This document shows, piece by piece, positions 1 through 9,019 of a stretch of 64,000 bases of DNA. The stretch spans positions 2,186,811-2,250,810 of the forward strand of contig NZ_CP132359.1 in NCBI RefSeq assembly GCF_030758975.1, given 5' to 3'. The notes beneath the pieces were generated by a model that made no database searches, was not told the origin of the DNA, and saw nothing but the letters and a program-made list of their open reading frames with translations. Both the position numbers and the translations under genes were made by a program. This DNA comes from Bosea beijingensis (GTDB lineage Bacteria; Pseudomonadota; Alphaproteobacteria; Rhizobiales; Beijerinckiaceae). The stretch's first letter is position 1. Every line of letters begins with the position of its first letter.

Positions 1-1596
1 GAGCTGGCCCCGCCGCAGCTTCCATTTCTCCGAGCGCCAGCGCCGGTCGTTCGCGCCGGCCTGCCAGCGCTGCACGGGGATGACATAGCCGCGCGGATTG
101 CCGAGACCGAGCTCGAAGACCCGCGCCATCCGCGACCGCTCCTCCGGATCGGACAAGCGCGAGTCGAGCGGGTCGACATTGTCAGGGAGTTGCGCCTCCT
201 TGAGCAGCCAGACGCCGGTATCCTCATAAGCCGGCACCACGAAATCGGCGCCGAGCCCGAGCTTTTCGGAGAGCCCCTGCGCCAGCGCCTCGGCATCGCG
301 AATGGTGGCGGCGATCTCCAGCTCGCGGTCGCCGCCGGTCTGCGCCTCCGGTTCGCGGGCGATGAGATCGGCATTGCGCCAGATCGGCTGGCCGTCGCGG
401 CGCCAGTACAAGGCAAAGGCCCAGCGCGGCAGGGTTTCGCCCGGATACCACTTGCCCTGGCCATAATGCAGCATTCCGCCCGGCGCGAAACGCTCACGCA
501 GCCGCCGGATCAGCGTGTCGGCGCGCTGGCGCTTGGTCGGCCCGACGGCGGCGGTGTTCCATTCCGCGCCGGTCTGGTCGTCGATCGAGACGAAGGTCGG
601 CTCGCCGCCCATGGTGAGGTGGACATCCTGCGCCTGGAGATCGGCCTCGACCTTGCCGCCGAGCGCATCGAGCTCGGCCCAGGACGCATCGGAGAAGGGC
701 AGGGTGATGCGCGGCACCTCATGCACGCGCGTCACGCTCATCTGGAAGTCGAATGTCGTCTCGGCATAGCTCGCGACGCCCGAGACCGGCGCGGCCGCGC
801 GATAATGCGCGGTCGCCGCCAGCGGCAGGTGGCCCTCTCCGGTGAGCAGGCCCGAGGTCGGATCGAGTCCGACCCAGCCGGCGCCGGGGATATAGACCTC
901 GGCCCAGGCATGCAGGTCGGTGAAGTCCTTGTCCGTGCCGCGCGGGCCTTCGAGCGGATCGATATCCGCCTTCATCTGGATCAGGTAGCCGGAGACGAAG
1001 CGCGCCGCGAGGCCGAGATGCCGGAGCGCTTGGACCAGCAGCCAGCTCGTGTCGCGGCAGGAGCCGGACCCGATCGAGAGCGTATGCTCCGGGTCCTGCA
1101 CGCCGGGCTCCATGCGGATGCCATAGGCGATGCGCCGCTGCAGGCGTGCGTTGAGGTCGACGATGAAATTGACCGTGTTGACGGGCTCGCGCGGCAGTTC
1201 GGCGAGGAAGGCCGAAAGCAGCGGTCCGGCCGGCTCCGTGACCAGATAGGGCGCGAGCTCCTCGGTCTGCTCAGGCGCATAGGCGAAGGGGAAGGTCTCG
1301 GCTTGTGTCTCGACGAAAAAGTCGAACGGGTTGATGATCGACAGTTCGGTGACGACATCGACCTCGATCCGGAACTCGGTCACCGGCTCCGGGAAGACAT
1401 AGCGCGCCAGCCAGTTGCCGGCCGGGTCCTGCTGCCAGTTCACGAAATGCTGTGCCGGCGTCACCTTCAGCGAATAGCTCTCGATTCCGGCCCGGCAATG
1501 CGGCGCCGGCCGCAGGCGCACGATCTGCGGCCCGAGCGTGACCGGCCGGTCGTAGCGGTAATGCGTGACATGGTTCAGCGCGGCGATGATGGCCAA
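1..1596 (-). CDS. Transglutaminase-like protein with DUF2126 region (partial, C-terminus outside window)
   Basis: The minus-strand frame is open for all 532 codons up to the window edge. It begins with a beta-sandwich N-terminal region (HVTHYRYDRPVTLGPQ) followed by a transglutaminase core: a catalytic-type Cys in SGSCRDTSWLLVQALRHLG, a His in DLHAWAEVYIPG and an Asp in GLDPTSGL, together a Cys-His-Asp triad. The DUF2126-type region then starts (LTMGGEPTFVSIDD). Whole proteins of this family are roughly 1100 residues, so about half is visible. The start is taken as TTG because a GGGGGCG ribosome site sits just upstream and no ATG fits. In related bacteria such genes sit beside circularly permuted ATP-grasp and alpha-E proteins, and peptide modification has been proposed; that function is inference. 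Confidence 0.85.
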   Translation of the reverse strand, partial: MAIIAALNHVTHYRYDRPVTLGPQIVRLRPAPHCRAGIESYSLKVTPAQHFVNWQQDPAGNWLARYVFPEPVTEFRIEVDVVTELSIINPFDFFVETQAETFPFAYAPEQTEELAPYLVTEPAGPLLSAFLAELPREPVNTVNFIVDLNARLQRRIAYGIRMEPGVQDPEHTLSIGSGSCRDTSWLLVQALRHLGLAARFVSGYLIQMKADIDPLEGPRGTDKDFTDLHAWAEVYIPGAGWVGLDPTSGLLTGEGHLPLAATAHYRAAAPVSGVASYAETTFDFQMSVTRVHEVPRITLPFSDASWAELDALGGKVEADLQAQDVHLTMGGEPTFVSIDDQTGAEWNTAAVGPTKRQRADTLIRRLRERFAPGGMLHYGQGKWYPGETLPRWAFALYWRRDGQPIWRNADLIAREPEAQTGGDRELEIAATIRDAEALAQGLSEKLGLGADFVVPAYEDTGVWLLKEAQLPDNVDPLDSRLSDPEERSRMARVFELGLGNPRGYVIPVQRWQAGANDRRWRSEKWKLRRGQL

Positions 1597-1842
1597 GTTT
1601 CGCCCCCTGGTCTGAGGCGATAGCCGCCTGCAACGTCAGGTTAGCGAGGCGGCTGGCATGCGCAAGGCGTAGCCGGCGCCCTGGTGGCGCCTCAGCCCCG
1701 GATGGCTGCTCAAGAGATGTGCAAAATGCTCCGTTCCGCCCTTTGCATGGCCGTTGGTCGACTGGACAGCCGCACCGGACTGGTTGCAGATAGCGCCCAA
1801 CGGGCGGACAGCGCCCGCGCAACACGAACGATGGGGAATCCG

Positions 1843-3435
1843 ATGCGTCACGTAGCCAAATTGATGGCGGTTTCGGCCTTTACGGCCCTGATGTCGACCA
1901 CCGCCGCCTTCGCACAGACGCCGAAGGACACGATCGTGATGGCCAAGCAGATCGACGACATCATCACGCTCGACCCGGCCGAGGCCTTCGAGTTCTCGGG
2001 CGTCGAGGTCGGCGCGAATGTCTACGACAAGCTGATCAACATCGACATTTCCAAGAACAACGAGCTGATCCCGGACCTTGCCGAGAGCTGGACCGTCAGC
2101 CCCGACAACCTGACCTACACCTTCAAGTTGCGCAAAGGCGTCAAGTTCCACTCGGGCAATCCGATGACGGCCGCCGACGTGGTCTATTCCTTCCAGCGCG
2201 CCGTCACGCTCAACAAGTCGCCGGGCTTCATCCTGCGCCAGTTCGGCTTCGTCGCCGAGAACGTGCTCGACAAGGTCAAGGCCGTCGATGAGAACACCGT
2301 CCAGATCACGGTCTCCAAGCCCTTCGCTCCAACCTTCTTCTATAACTGCCTGACCTCTGGCGTCGCGGCGATCGTCGACTCCAAGCTGGTCAAGGCCAAC
2401 GAGAAGGACGGCGACTGGGGCAATGGCTGGCTCAAGCTGAACTCGGCCGGCTCGGGTGCCTTCAAGGTCCGCAGCTATCGCCCGAACGAGCAGTACACGC
2501 TCGACGCCAACGAGAGCTGGTGGAAGGGTGCGCCGAAGAGCAAGCGCATCGTCGTGCGCCATGTCGCCGAGCCGGCCTCGCAGCGCCTCCTCGTCGAGAA
2601 GGGTGACGTCGACATCGCCCGCAACCTCTCGAAGGATCAGCTCGCGGCGGTCAAGAACAACAAGGACATCGAGATCGTCCAGGGCGACAAGGGCTATATC
2701 CTCTATCTTGGCCTGAACCAGAAGAACCCGAACCTCGCCAAGCCCGAGGTCCGCGAGGCGCTGAAGCTCCTGGTCGATTACGCCTCGATCGAGAAGAACA
2801 TCCTCGAAGGCACCTACAAGGGCCACGAGTCATTCCTGCCGCAGGGCTTCCTCGGCGCGATCTCGGACAAGCCCTACCAGCTCAACGTCGCCAAGGCGAA
2901 GGAGCTGCTCGCCAAGGCCGGCCTCAGCAACGGCTTCACCGTGACCATGGACACCCGCTCGGTCTCCCCGATCACGGATATCGCGCAGGCGATCCAGGCG
3001 ACGTGGGCCCAGGCCAACGTCAAGCTCGATATCGTCCCCGGCGACGGCAAGCAGACGCTGACCAAGTACCGCGCCCGGACCCACGACATCTATATCGGCC
3101 AGTGGGGCCCGGACTATCTCGACCCGCACACCAATGCCGAGACCTTCGCCATCAACGAGGACAACGGCGAAGAGGCGAAGTCGAAGACGCTGGCCTGGCG
3201 CAATGCCTGGGACATCCCGGACATGACCAAGGTCACGCAGGGCGCCGTGCTGGAATCGGACGCCGCCAAGCGCAAGGCGACCTATGAGACGCTGCAGCGC
3301 GACCACCAGAAGGTCTCGCCGTTCGTCATCATGTTCCAGCAGATCGAGGTCTCGGCCGAGCGCAAGAACGTGAACGGCTGGGTCATCGGACCGAGCTCCG
3401 ACACCAACCGCTACGCCACCATCACCAAGAACTGA
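1843..3435 (+). CDS. ABC transporter substrate-binding protein, peptide/opine type (SBP_bac_5)
   Basis: A 530-residue periplasmic binding protein. A typical Sec signal peptide (MRHVAKLMAVSAFTALM, cleavage after AFA before QTPKD) precedes a solute-binding family 5 fold, recognisable by LIPDLAESW, YTFKLRKGVKFHSG and DVVYSFQR. Length fits DppA/OppA-like proteins. The second ATG (position 1843) is preferred over the one at 1831 because GGGGAA lies six bases before it. It is the first gene of a five-gene importer operon and would deliver substrate to the two permeases downstream. The substrate cannot be read from sequence; dipeptides, oligopeptides, opines or modified sugars are all transported by this family. 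Confidence 0.92.
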   Translation: MRHVAKLMAVSAFTALMSTTAAFAQTPKDTIVMAKQIDDIITLDPAEAFEFSGVEVGANVYDKLINIDISKNNELIPDLAESWTVSPDNLTYTFKLRKGVKFHSGNPMTAADVVYSFQRAVTLNKSPGFILRQFGFVAENVLDKVKAVDENTVQITVSKPFAPTFFYNCLTSGVAAIVDSKLVKANEKDGDWGNGWLKLNSAGSGAFKVRSYRPNEQYTLDANESWWKGAPKSKRIVVRHVAEPASQRLLVEKGDVDIARNLSKDQLAAVKNNKDIEIVQGDKGYILYLGLNQKNPNLAKPEVREALKLLVDYASIEKNILEGTYKGHESFLPQGFLGAISDKPYQLNVAKAKELLAKAGLSNGFTVTMDTRSVSPITDIAQAIQATWAQANVKLDIVPGDGKQTLTKYRARTHDIYIGQWGPDYLDPHTNAETFAINEDNGEEAKSKTLAWRNAWDIPDMTKVTQGAVLESDAAKRKATYETLQRDHQKVSPFVIMFQQIEVSAERKNVNGWVIGPSSDTNRYATITKN

Positions 3436-3450
3436 GCCTCCTGGCTCAGG

Positions 3451-3484
3451 AGCCCGCCGCGATCCCGAAAGGTCGCGGCGGGCT
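3451..3484 (+). terminator. Intercistronic stem-loop after the binding-protein gene
   Basis: A perfect 12-bp stem (AGCCCGCCGCGA pairing with TCGCGGCGGGCT) with a 10-base loop begins 15 bases after the stop codon and is followed by TCCTTT. The weak T-tract suggests partial termination or mRNA protection rather than a full stop. Such hairpins commonly set a higher level of binding protein than of permease. That role is inference. Confidence 0.7.
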
Positions 3485-3589
3485 TCCTTTCATGCTCATC
3501 TCGGACATGACCTGGAATTCGGCGCGGCTTGAAACGCTTGCGGTCGCTTCCGGCACTCCGAAGAAAAACACTAGAAACGGAGGCGGGTC

Positions 3590-4654
3590 ATGACAGCCGT
3601 GACGCAAGCTCCCACAGGCAAGGCCGCCGCGCCGGGCAGGCTGCGGCGCTGGGGCCGCGCGCTTTCGCGCGAGTTGACGACCGTGGTCATCACCATGTTC
3701 GGCCTGCTGCTGGTCACCTTCTTCATCGCCCGCGTCATCCCGATCGACCCGGTGCTCGCCGTCGTCGGCGACAATGCCCGGCCCGAGACCTATGAGGCGG
3801 CGCGCATCGAGCTCGGGCTCGACAAGCCGCTCTGGCAGCAATTCGCCATCTATATCGGCAAGGTCTTCACCGGGAATCTCGGCACCTCCGTGCTGACCTC
3901 GAACCCGGTCGTCGAGGACATCAAGCGCGTCTTCCCGGCGACTCTCGAACTCGCCACGCTCGGCACCCTGATCGGCGTCCTCATCGGCGTGCCGCTCGGC
4001 ATCCTCGCGGCCGTCAACCAGGGCCGCTGGCAGGACCAGGTTGCGCGCGTGGTCGGCCTCGTCGGCTATTCCGTCCCGGTCTTCTGGATCGGCCTGATGG
4101 CGCTCCTGCTGTTCTACGCCAAGCTCGGCTGGGTCTCGGGACCGGGCCGCATCTCGGTCGTCTGGCAGGATATCGTCACCACCCGCACCGGTGTCATCAT
4201 GATCGACGCCGCGCTGGAGGGCGAATGGGAGGCGTTCTGGGACGCCTTCTCGCATCTGATCCTGCCGGCGCTGGTGCTCGGCCTGCTCTCGGTCGCCTAT
4301 ATCAGCCGCATGACGCGCAGCTTCATGATCACCGAGCTGCAGCAGCAATACGTCATCGCCGCCCGCGTGAAGGGCGTCTCCGAGACCGCCGTGATCTGGC
4401 GCCACGCGCTGCGCAACGCCGCCGTGCCGCTCTTCACCGTGATCGCGCTCTCCTACATGCATCTGCTGGAGGGCTCGGTGCTGACCGAGACGATCTTCGC
4501 CTGGCCGGGCCTCGGCCGCTATCTCACCAATGCGCTGCTGAACGCCGACATGAACGCCGTGCTCGGCGGCACGCTGGTGGTCGGCGTCGTCTTCATCGCG
4601 GTCAATCTGCTGACCGACATCATCGGCCGCCTGGCCGATCCGCGCGTGCGCTGA
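3590..4654 (+). CDS. ABC transporter permease, DppB-like
   Basis: A 354-residue inner-membrane permease with about six hydrophobic segments, the first near residues 28-50 (TTVVITMFGLLLVTFFIARV). The ATPase-coupling EAA loop lies around residues 260-275 (RVKGVSETAVIWRHALRNA). The start is supported by an ACGGAGG ribosome site. It forms one half of the membrane channel with the next gene, ten bases downstream. The N-terminus carries a longer basic lead (KAAAPGRLRRWGR) than DppB of E. coli. Family assignment is firm; substrate is not known. Confidence 0.92.
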   Translation: MTAVTQAPTGKAAAPGRLRRWGRALSRELTTVVITMFGLLLVTFFIARVIPIDPVLAVVGDNARPETYEAARIELGLDKPLWQQFAIYIGKVFTGNLGTSVLTSNPVVEDIKRVFPATLELATLGTLIGVLIGVPLGILAAVNQGRWQDQVARVVGLVGYSVPVFWIGLMALLLFYAKLGWVSGPGRISVVWQDIVTTRTGVIMIDAALEGEWEAFWDAFSHLILPALVLGLLSVAYISRMTRSFMITELQQQYVIAARVKGVSETAVIWRHALRNAAVPLFTVIALSYMHLLEGSVLTETIFAWPGLGRYLTNALLNADMNAVLGGTLVVGVVFIAVNLLTDIIGRLADPRVR

Positions 4655-4664
4655 GGAGGCGGAC

Positions 4665-5570
4665 ATGAGCGATACCTCCTCCGCCGGCCTGCATGCCTGG
4701 CTGATCAGCGACTCGCCGGAGTCGCGCCGCCAGGCCCGGCTCGGCCAGCTCTACCGGCAATGGCTCGCCTTCAAGCGCAACCCGATGGCGGTGGCGGGCC
4801 TCGTCATCATCGTCCTGCTGCTGCTGGTTGCCGCCTTCGCGCCCCTGATCGCGCCCTTCGACCCGATCGCGCAGGCGCTCGACAAGCGGCTGATGCCGCC
4901 CTCGGCGACCAATTGGTTCGGCACCGACGCGCTCGGCCGCGACATCTTCAGCCGCATTGTCTACGGCACGCGGATCACGCTGGTCATCGTGCTGCTGGTC
5001 GTCGTCACCGTTGGCCCCTTCGGCCTGCTGATCGGCGCGATCTCCGGCTATTACGGCGGCTGGGTCGACCGTCTGCTGATGCGCATCACCGACGTCTTCC
5101 TCGCTTTCCCACGCCTCGTGCTGGCGCTGGCCTTCGTCGCGGCGCTCGGCCCCGGCATCGTCAACGCCATCATCGCCATCGCGATCACGACCTGGCCTCC
5201 TTACGCCCGCGTCGCCCGCGCCGAGACCATGGTGATCCGCAACCAGGATTACATCGCCGCGATGCGCCTGCAGGGCGCCTCGCAGGCCCGCATCATCTGG
5301 AAGCATGTCGTGCCGATGTGCATGTCCTCGCTGATCGTGCGCACCACCTTCGACATGGCGGGTATCATCCTGACCGCCGCCGGCCTCGGCTTCCTCGGCC
5401 TCGGCGCCCAGCCGCCGATGCCGGAATGGGGCGCGATGATCTCGGCAGGCCGCGAGCAGATCTTCGACCAGTGGTGGGTCGCGACCTTCCCCGGCGTCGC
5501 GATCTGCATCGTCGCGCTCGGCTTCAATCTGCTCGGCGACGGGCTTCGCGACGTCATGGATGCGAGGTAA
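4665..5570 (+). CDS. ABC transporter permease, DppC-like
   Basis: A 301-residue inner-membrane permease. An N-terminal cytoplasmic stretch (RRQARLGQLYRQWLAFKRNP) precedes the first membrane helix (MAVAGLVIIVLLLLVAAFAPL), then the family signature NWFGTDALGRDIFSRIVYG and an EAA loop near residue 198 (QGASQARIIWKHVVPM). A strong GAGGAGG site precedes the ATG. It pairs with the DppB-like permease to form the channel. The stop codon lies four bases before the next start, so translation of the two is probably coupled. Confidence 0.92.
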   Translation: MSDTSSAGLHAWLISDSPESRRQARLGQLYRQWLAFKRNPMAVAGLVIIVLLLLVAAFAPLIAPFDPIAQALDKRLMPPSATNWFGTDALGRDIFSRIVYGTRITLVIVLLVVVTVGPFGLLIGAISGYYGGWVDRLLMRITDVFLAFPRLVLALAFVAALGPGIVNAIIAIAITTWPPYARVARAETMVIRNQDYIAAMRLQGASQARIIWKHVVPMCMSSLIVRTTFDMAGIILTAAGLGFLGLGAQPPMPEWGAMISAGREQIFDQWWVATFPGVAICIVALGFNLLGDGLRDVMDAR

Positions 5571-5574
5571 GCTG

Positions 5575-6432
5575 ATGACGAGCGAGCAGCCTCTTCTCGA
5601 GATCGACAATCTCAAGGTCGATTTCCACACGCCGACCGGCATCGTCCGGGCTGTGCGCGGCCTCTCCTTCACGCTCGGCCGCGAGCGGCTTGGCATCGTC
5701 GGCGAGTCCGGCTCGGGCAAGTCGATGACCGGCCGCGCCATCCTCGACCTGATACCGCATCCGGGCGTCGTCAGTGCCGATCACATGCGCTTCCGCGGCC
5801 AAGACCTGATGACGATGGATAAGGGCACCAGGCGCAAGCTCCGCGGCCGCCACATCTCCATGGTGATGCAGGACCCGAAATTCTCGCTGAACCCGGTCGA
5901 GACCGTAGGCAGCCAGATCGCCGAGGCCTATCGCATCCACCGCAAGGCCGGCCCCCGCGAGGCGCGCGAACGCAGCCTCGCCATGCTGGAACAGGTGCAG
6001 ATCCGCGAGCCCGCCCGCGTCTACGACCTCTATCCGCACGAGGTTTCGGGCGGCATGGGCCAGCGCGTCATGATCGCGATGATGCTGATCGCCGAGCCTG
6101 AGGTCCTGATCGCCGACGAGCCGACTTCGGCGCTCGACGTCACGGTCCAGCTCCAGATCCTCAAGATCCTCGACGATCTTGTCGCCGAGCGCGGCATGGG
6201 GCTGATCTTCATCAGCCACGACCTGCATCTCGTGCAGTCCTTCTGCGACCGCGTCATCGTCATGTATGGCGGCAAGGTCATGGAGACGCTGCCGGCGGCC
6301 GAGCTCGCCGATCCATCCGCGCGCAGCCGCCGCCATCCCTATACGCTCGGCCTGCTCGAATGCCTGCCGGACCTCGATCACCCGCGGGCGAAGCTCGCCA
6401 CCCTCAACCGCGACCCGGCGTGGCTGGCATGA
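5575..6432 (+). CDS. ABC transporter ATP-binding protein, DppD-like
   Basis: A 285-residue cytoplasmic ATPase. Walker A is GESGSGKS at residues 43-50, the ABC signature SGGMGQR lies near residue 158 and Walker B IADEPTSALD near 178. The ATG at 5575 is chosen because AGGT sits just upstream; an earlier in-frame start would lie inside the previous gene. It is shorter than the roughly 325 residues of DppD. The C-terminal extension retains RRHPYTLGL, but I see no cysteine cluster of the kind found in full-length DppD. It energises transport together with the following ATPase. Confidence 0.92.
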   Translation: MTSEQPLLEIDNLKVDFHTPTGIVRAVRGLSFTLGRERLGIVGESGSGKSMTGRAILDLIPHPGVVSADHMRFRGQDLMTMDKGTRRKLRGRHISMVMQDPKFSLNPVETVGSQIAEAYRIHRKAGPREARERSLAMLEQVQIREPARVYDLYPHEVSGGMGQRVMIAMMLIAEPEVLIADEPTSALDVTVQLQILKILDDLVAERGMGLIFISHDLHLVQSFCDRVIVMYGGKVMETLPAAELADPSARSRRHPYTLGLLECLPDLDHPRAKLATLNRDPAWLA

Positions 6433-7181
6433 CGAACGCAGCGATCTCCGTCGACAAGCTCAACGTCTCCTTCGGCGATTCCCATGTCGTGAAGGACCTC
6501 TCCTTCGATGTCCGCAAGGGCGAGAGCTATGGCCTCGTCGGCGAGTCCGGCTCGGGCAAATCGACCGTTCTGCGCGTGCTCTCCGGGCTCAACCGGGAGT
6601 GGAGCGGCAATGTCGCGATCGAGGGCGCCGTCCAGCCCAAGGTCCGAGACAAGGCGTTCTACCGCAACGTCCAGATGGTCTTCCAGGACCCCTATGGTTC
6701 GCTGCATCCCAAGAAGACGGTCGACGACACGCTGGCCGAGCCGCTCGCGATCCACGGCCTAGACAATGCCGAAGCCCGGATCGGCAAGGCGCTCTCCGAT
6801 GTCGGCCTGCCCGCCTCCTTCCGTTTCCGCTACCCGCATCAGCTTTCGGGCGGCCAGCGCCAGCGCGTCGCGATCGCGCGAGCGCTGGTGCTCGAACCCT
6901 CGATCCTGCTGCTCGACGAGCCGACCTCGGCGCTCGACGTCTCGATCCAGGCGGAGGTGCTGAACCTGCTCGCGGCACTCCGGCACGAGCGCAAGCTGAC
7001 ATATATCCTCGTCAGCCACGATCTCTCCGTCGTCGGCCATATGTGCGAGCGCCTGCTGGTCATGCAGTTCGGCCGCGCCGTCGAGGAAATGACGGTCGAG
7101 ACGCTTGCCGCGCGCCAGCCGCAGACGGCCTATGCCCAGCAATTGCTGACGGCGAGCGCGGGCTTCCGGCGCGCGGGCTGA
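6429..7181 (+). CDS. ABC transporter ATP-binding protein, DppF-like
   Basis: A 250-residue cytoplasmic ATPase with Walker A GESGSGKST (residues 38-46), a Q-loop (MVFQDPYGSLHPKKT), signature LSGGQRQRVAIARAL near 138 and Walker B LLLDEPTSALD near 158. Its ATG overlaps the stop of the previous ATPase by four bases (ATGA), a translational coupling arrangement that fixes this start. The two ATPases are expected to form a heterodimer on the DppBC-like channel. It lacks the long C-terminal extension of E. coli DppF. Confidence 0.92.
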   Translation: MTNAAISVDKLNVSFGDSHVVKDLSFDVRKGESYGLVGESGSGKSTVLRVLSGLNREWSGNVAIEGAVQPKVRDKAFYRNVQMVFQDPYGSLHPKKTVDDTLAEPLAIHGLDNAEARIGKALSDVGLPASFRFRYPHQLSGGQRQRVAIARALVLEPSILLLDEPTSALDVSIQAEVLNLLAALRHERKLTYILVSHDLSVVGHMCERLLVMQFGRAVEEMTVETLAARQPQTAYAQQLLTASAGFRRAG

Positions 7182-7516
7182 GCGAACTCTCCAATCTCAG
7201 CCCTCATCCTGAGGAGCAGCCGAAGGCTGCGTCTCGAAGGATAGTCCAGCTTGCACGGGAGCCTCCTGGAGCATCCTTCGAGACGCCATTCCCAAGGGAA
7301 TGGCTCCTCAGGATGAGGGCTCACGGGGTGTGCGGTCGCATCGTGAACAGCGCGGGCAACGGCCTTGCGCCGCGCCCTCTTTGCAGCGCGGCAAATCCGT
7401 CTCACTCTGGTCGCAGCCTTGCGCTAGCTGCTTCGTGTCCGGTTCCGACCGTAGCTGGCCTGTGAGGCTTCGGCCGGCCCAGCGAACCGGCACCGCCTGA
7501 CGGAGTTACAGGACTT
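7182..7516. other. Intergenic region between the ABC importer and zwf
   Basis: This 335-base gap holds the structured repeat at 7201-7319 and otherwise no convincing gene. The last 20 bases carry CGGAG and AGGA elements that serve as the ribosome site of zwf. Confidence 0.6.
7201..7319. repeat. Cruciform intergenic repeat
   Basis: The outer arms are perfect complements: 7201-7217 (CCCTCATCCTGAGGAGC) and 7303-7319. Inside lie a hairpin GCAGCC-GAA-GGCTGC (7216-7230), a second pair of long arms GTCTCGAAGGAT (7231-7242) with 7273-7284, and a hairpin GCCATTCCC-AA-GGGAATGGC (7285-7304). Folded, this gives a branched structure. Its style matches palindromic intergenic repeats common in Hyphomicrobiales. 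Only one copy is present in this window. Confidence 0.75.
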
Positions 7517-9019
7517 ATGGACGCCATCGTGGACAACGCGCTTCGGCCCGAGACCATTCCCGAACGGACGCCGGTCCCGCCCTTTGATCTCGTGATCTTC
7601 GGCGCGGGCGGTGACCTTGCCCTGCGCAAGCTCTTCCCGGCGCTGGCACAGCGCAACCGCGAAGGCGTTTTGCCCGGCGAGAGCCGCATCCTCGCGATCG
7701 TGCGCAAGGAGGAGGATGTCGAAGGCCTGCCGAAGCAGATCGCCAAGCGCCTCGACGAGGAGGGCATCCCCAAGGATCAGGTCGAGCCGTTCTTGCGCCG
7801 CCTGACCATCGTGATGCTCGATGCCGTGAAGCCCGAGACCTACAAGGCTCTGAAGAAGGCGCTGGGCGACAGCGAGCGCGTGCGCTCCTTCTATCTCTCG
7901 ACGCCGCCGGACCTCTTCATCCCGATCTGCGAGAACCTCGCCAAGGCCGAGATCCTGACGCCGACCTCGCGCGTCATCCTGGAGAAGCCGCTCGGCCGCG
8001 ATCTCGCATCGGCGCGGGCGATCAACGATGCCGTCGCGCGCATCCTGCCGGAAAGCCGGACCTATCGGATCGATCACTATCTCGGCAAGGAGACGGTGCA
8101 GAACCTGCTCGTCCTGCGCTTTGCCAACACGCTGTTCGAGCGCTCCTGGTCGAGCCGCGACATTGACCATGTCCAGATCACGGTGGCCGAGACGGTCGGT
8201 CTGGAGCAGCGCGCCGGCTATTACGACAAGTCCGGGCATATGCGCGACATGGTCCAGAACCATCTTATGCAGTTGCTGACCCTCTTCGCGATCGAGCCGC
8301 CGAACATGCTGGAGGCTGGCGCCGTCCGCGAGGAGAAGATCAAGGTGCTGAAGGCGCTGCGCCCCATCGTCGGGCCGGATGTCCAGCGCTACACCGTGCG
8401 CGGACAGTACGGCGCCGGCCAGATCGACGGCCAGCGCGTGCGCGGCTATTCCGAGGAGCTCGGCCACGGTTCCAACACCGAGACCTTCGTCGCCATCCGC
8501 TGCGAGGTCGACAACTGGCGCTGGGCCGGCGTGCCGATCTACCTGCGCACGGGCAAGCGTATGGCACAGCGCTATTCCGAGATCGCCGTCACCTTCAAGC
8601 CGGTCCCGCATTCGATCTTCGGCGGCGGCTCCTGCGACCGGCTCGACGCCAACCGCCTCTTCATCCGCCTGCAGCCGAACGATGGCGTACAGCTTCAGTT
8701 GATGATGAAGGTGCCGGGTTCCGGCCGCCTCAAGATCGTGCCGCGCCAGCTCGATCTGCGCTACTCCACCGCCTTCGACGAGCGCACGCCGGATGCCTAT
8801 GAGCGCCTGCTGACCGACGTGATCCGCGGCGACCAGACGCTGTTCATGCATCGCGACGAGGTCGAGCAGGCCTGGACCTGGGTCGATCCCATCATCGCCG
8901 GCTGGCAGGACTACTACCCGCATCCGCATCGCTATGCCGCCGGCTCCTGGGGCCCGTCGCAGGCCATCGGCCTGATCGAGCGCGACGGCCGCTCCTGGGC
9001 CGACCCGGATCTGGTCTGA
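7517..9019 (+). CDS. zwf: Glucose-6-phosphate 1-dehydrogenase
   Basis: A 500-residue cytoplasmic enzyme that oxidises glucose-6-phosphate to 6-phosphogluconolactone with NADP or NAD. The N-terminal Rossmann motif FGAGGDLALRKLFPAL lies near residues 19-34 and the active-site signature RIDHYLGKETVQN near residue 185. Length matches the family (about 490). CAGGA lies just before the ATG. The stop codon overlaps the start of pgl (TGATG), so the two are coupled. It supplies the Entner-Doudoroff and pentose-phosphate routes. Confidence 0.97.
   Translation: MDAIVDNALRPETIPERTPVPPFDLVIFGAGGDLALRKLFPALAQRNREGVLPGESRILAIVRKEEDVEGLPKQIAKRLDEEGIPKDQVEPFLRRLTIVMLDAVKPETYKALKKALGDSERVRSFYLSTPPDLFIPICENLAKAEILTPTSRVILEKPLGRDLASARAINDAVARILPESRTYRIDHYLGKETVQNLLVLRFANTLFERSWSSRDIDHVQITVAETVGLEQRAGYYDKSGHMRDMVQNHLMQLLTLFAIEPPNMLEAGAVREEKIKVLKALRPIVGPDVQRYTVRGQYGAGQIDGQRVRGYSEELGHGSNTETFVAIRCEVDNWRWAGVPIYLRTGKRMAQRYSEIAVTFKPVPHSIFGGGSCDRLDANRLFIRLQPNDGVQLQLMMKVPGSGRLKIVPRQLDLRYSTAFDERTPDAYERLLTDVIRGDQTLFMHRDEVEQAWTWVDPIIAGWQDYYPHPHRYAAGSWGPSQAIGLIERDGRSWADPDLV

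Noticed and set aside
190..1623. Plus-strand open frame of 477 codons over the transglutaminase-like gene
   Set aside because: It is antisense to a frame with a recognisable transglutaminase triad and its protein is a monotonous Arg/Gly/Asp-rich sequence typical of shadow frames in GC-rich DNA.
1720..1747. TGCAAA...TTTGCA inverted repeat upstream of the binding-protein gene
   Set aside because: The arms are six bases with a 16-base gap and no neighbouring regulator; likely chance.
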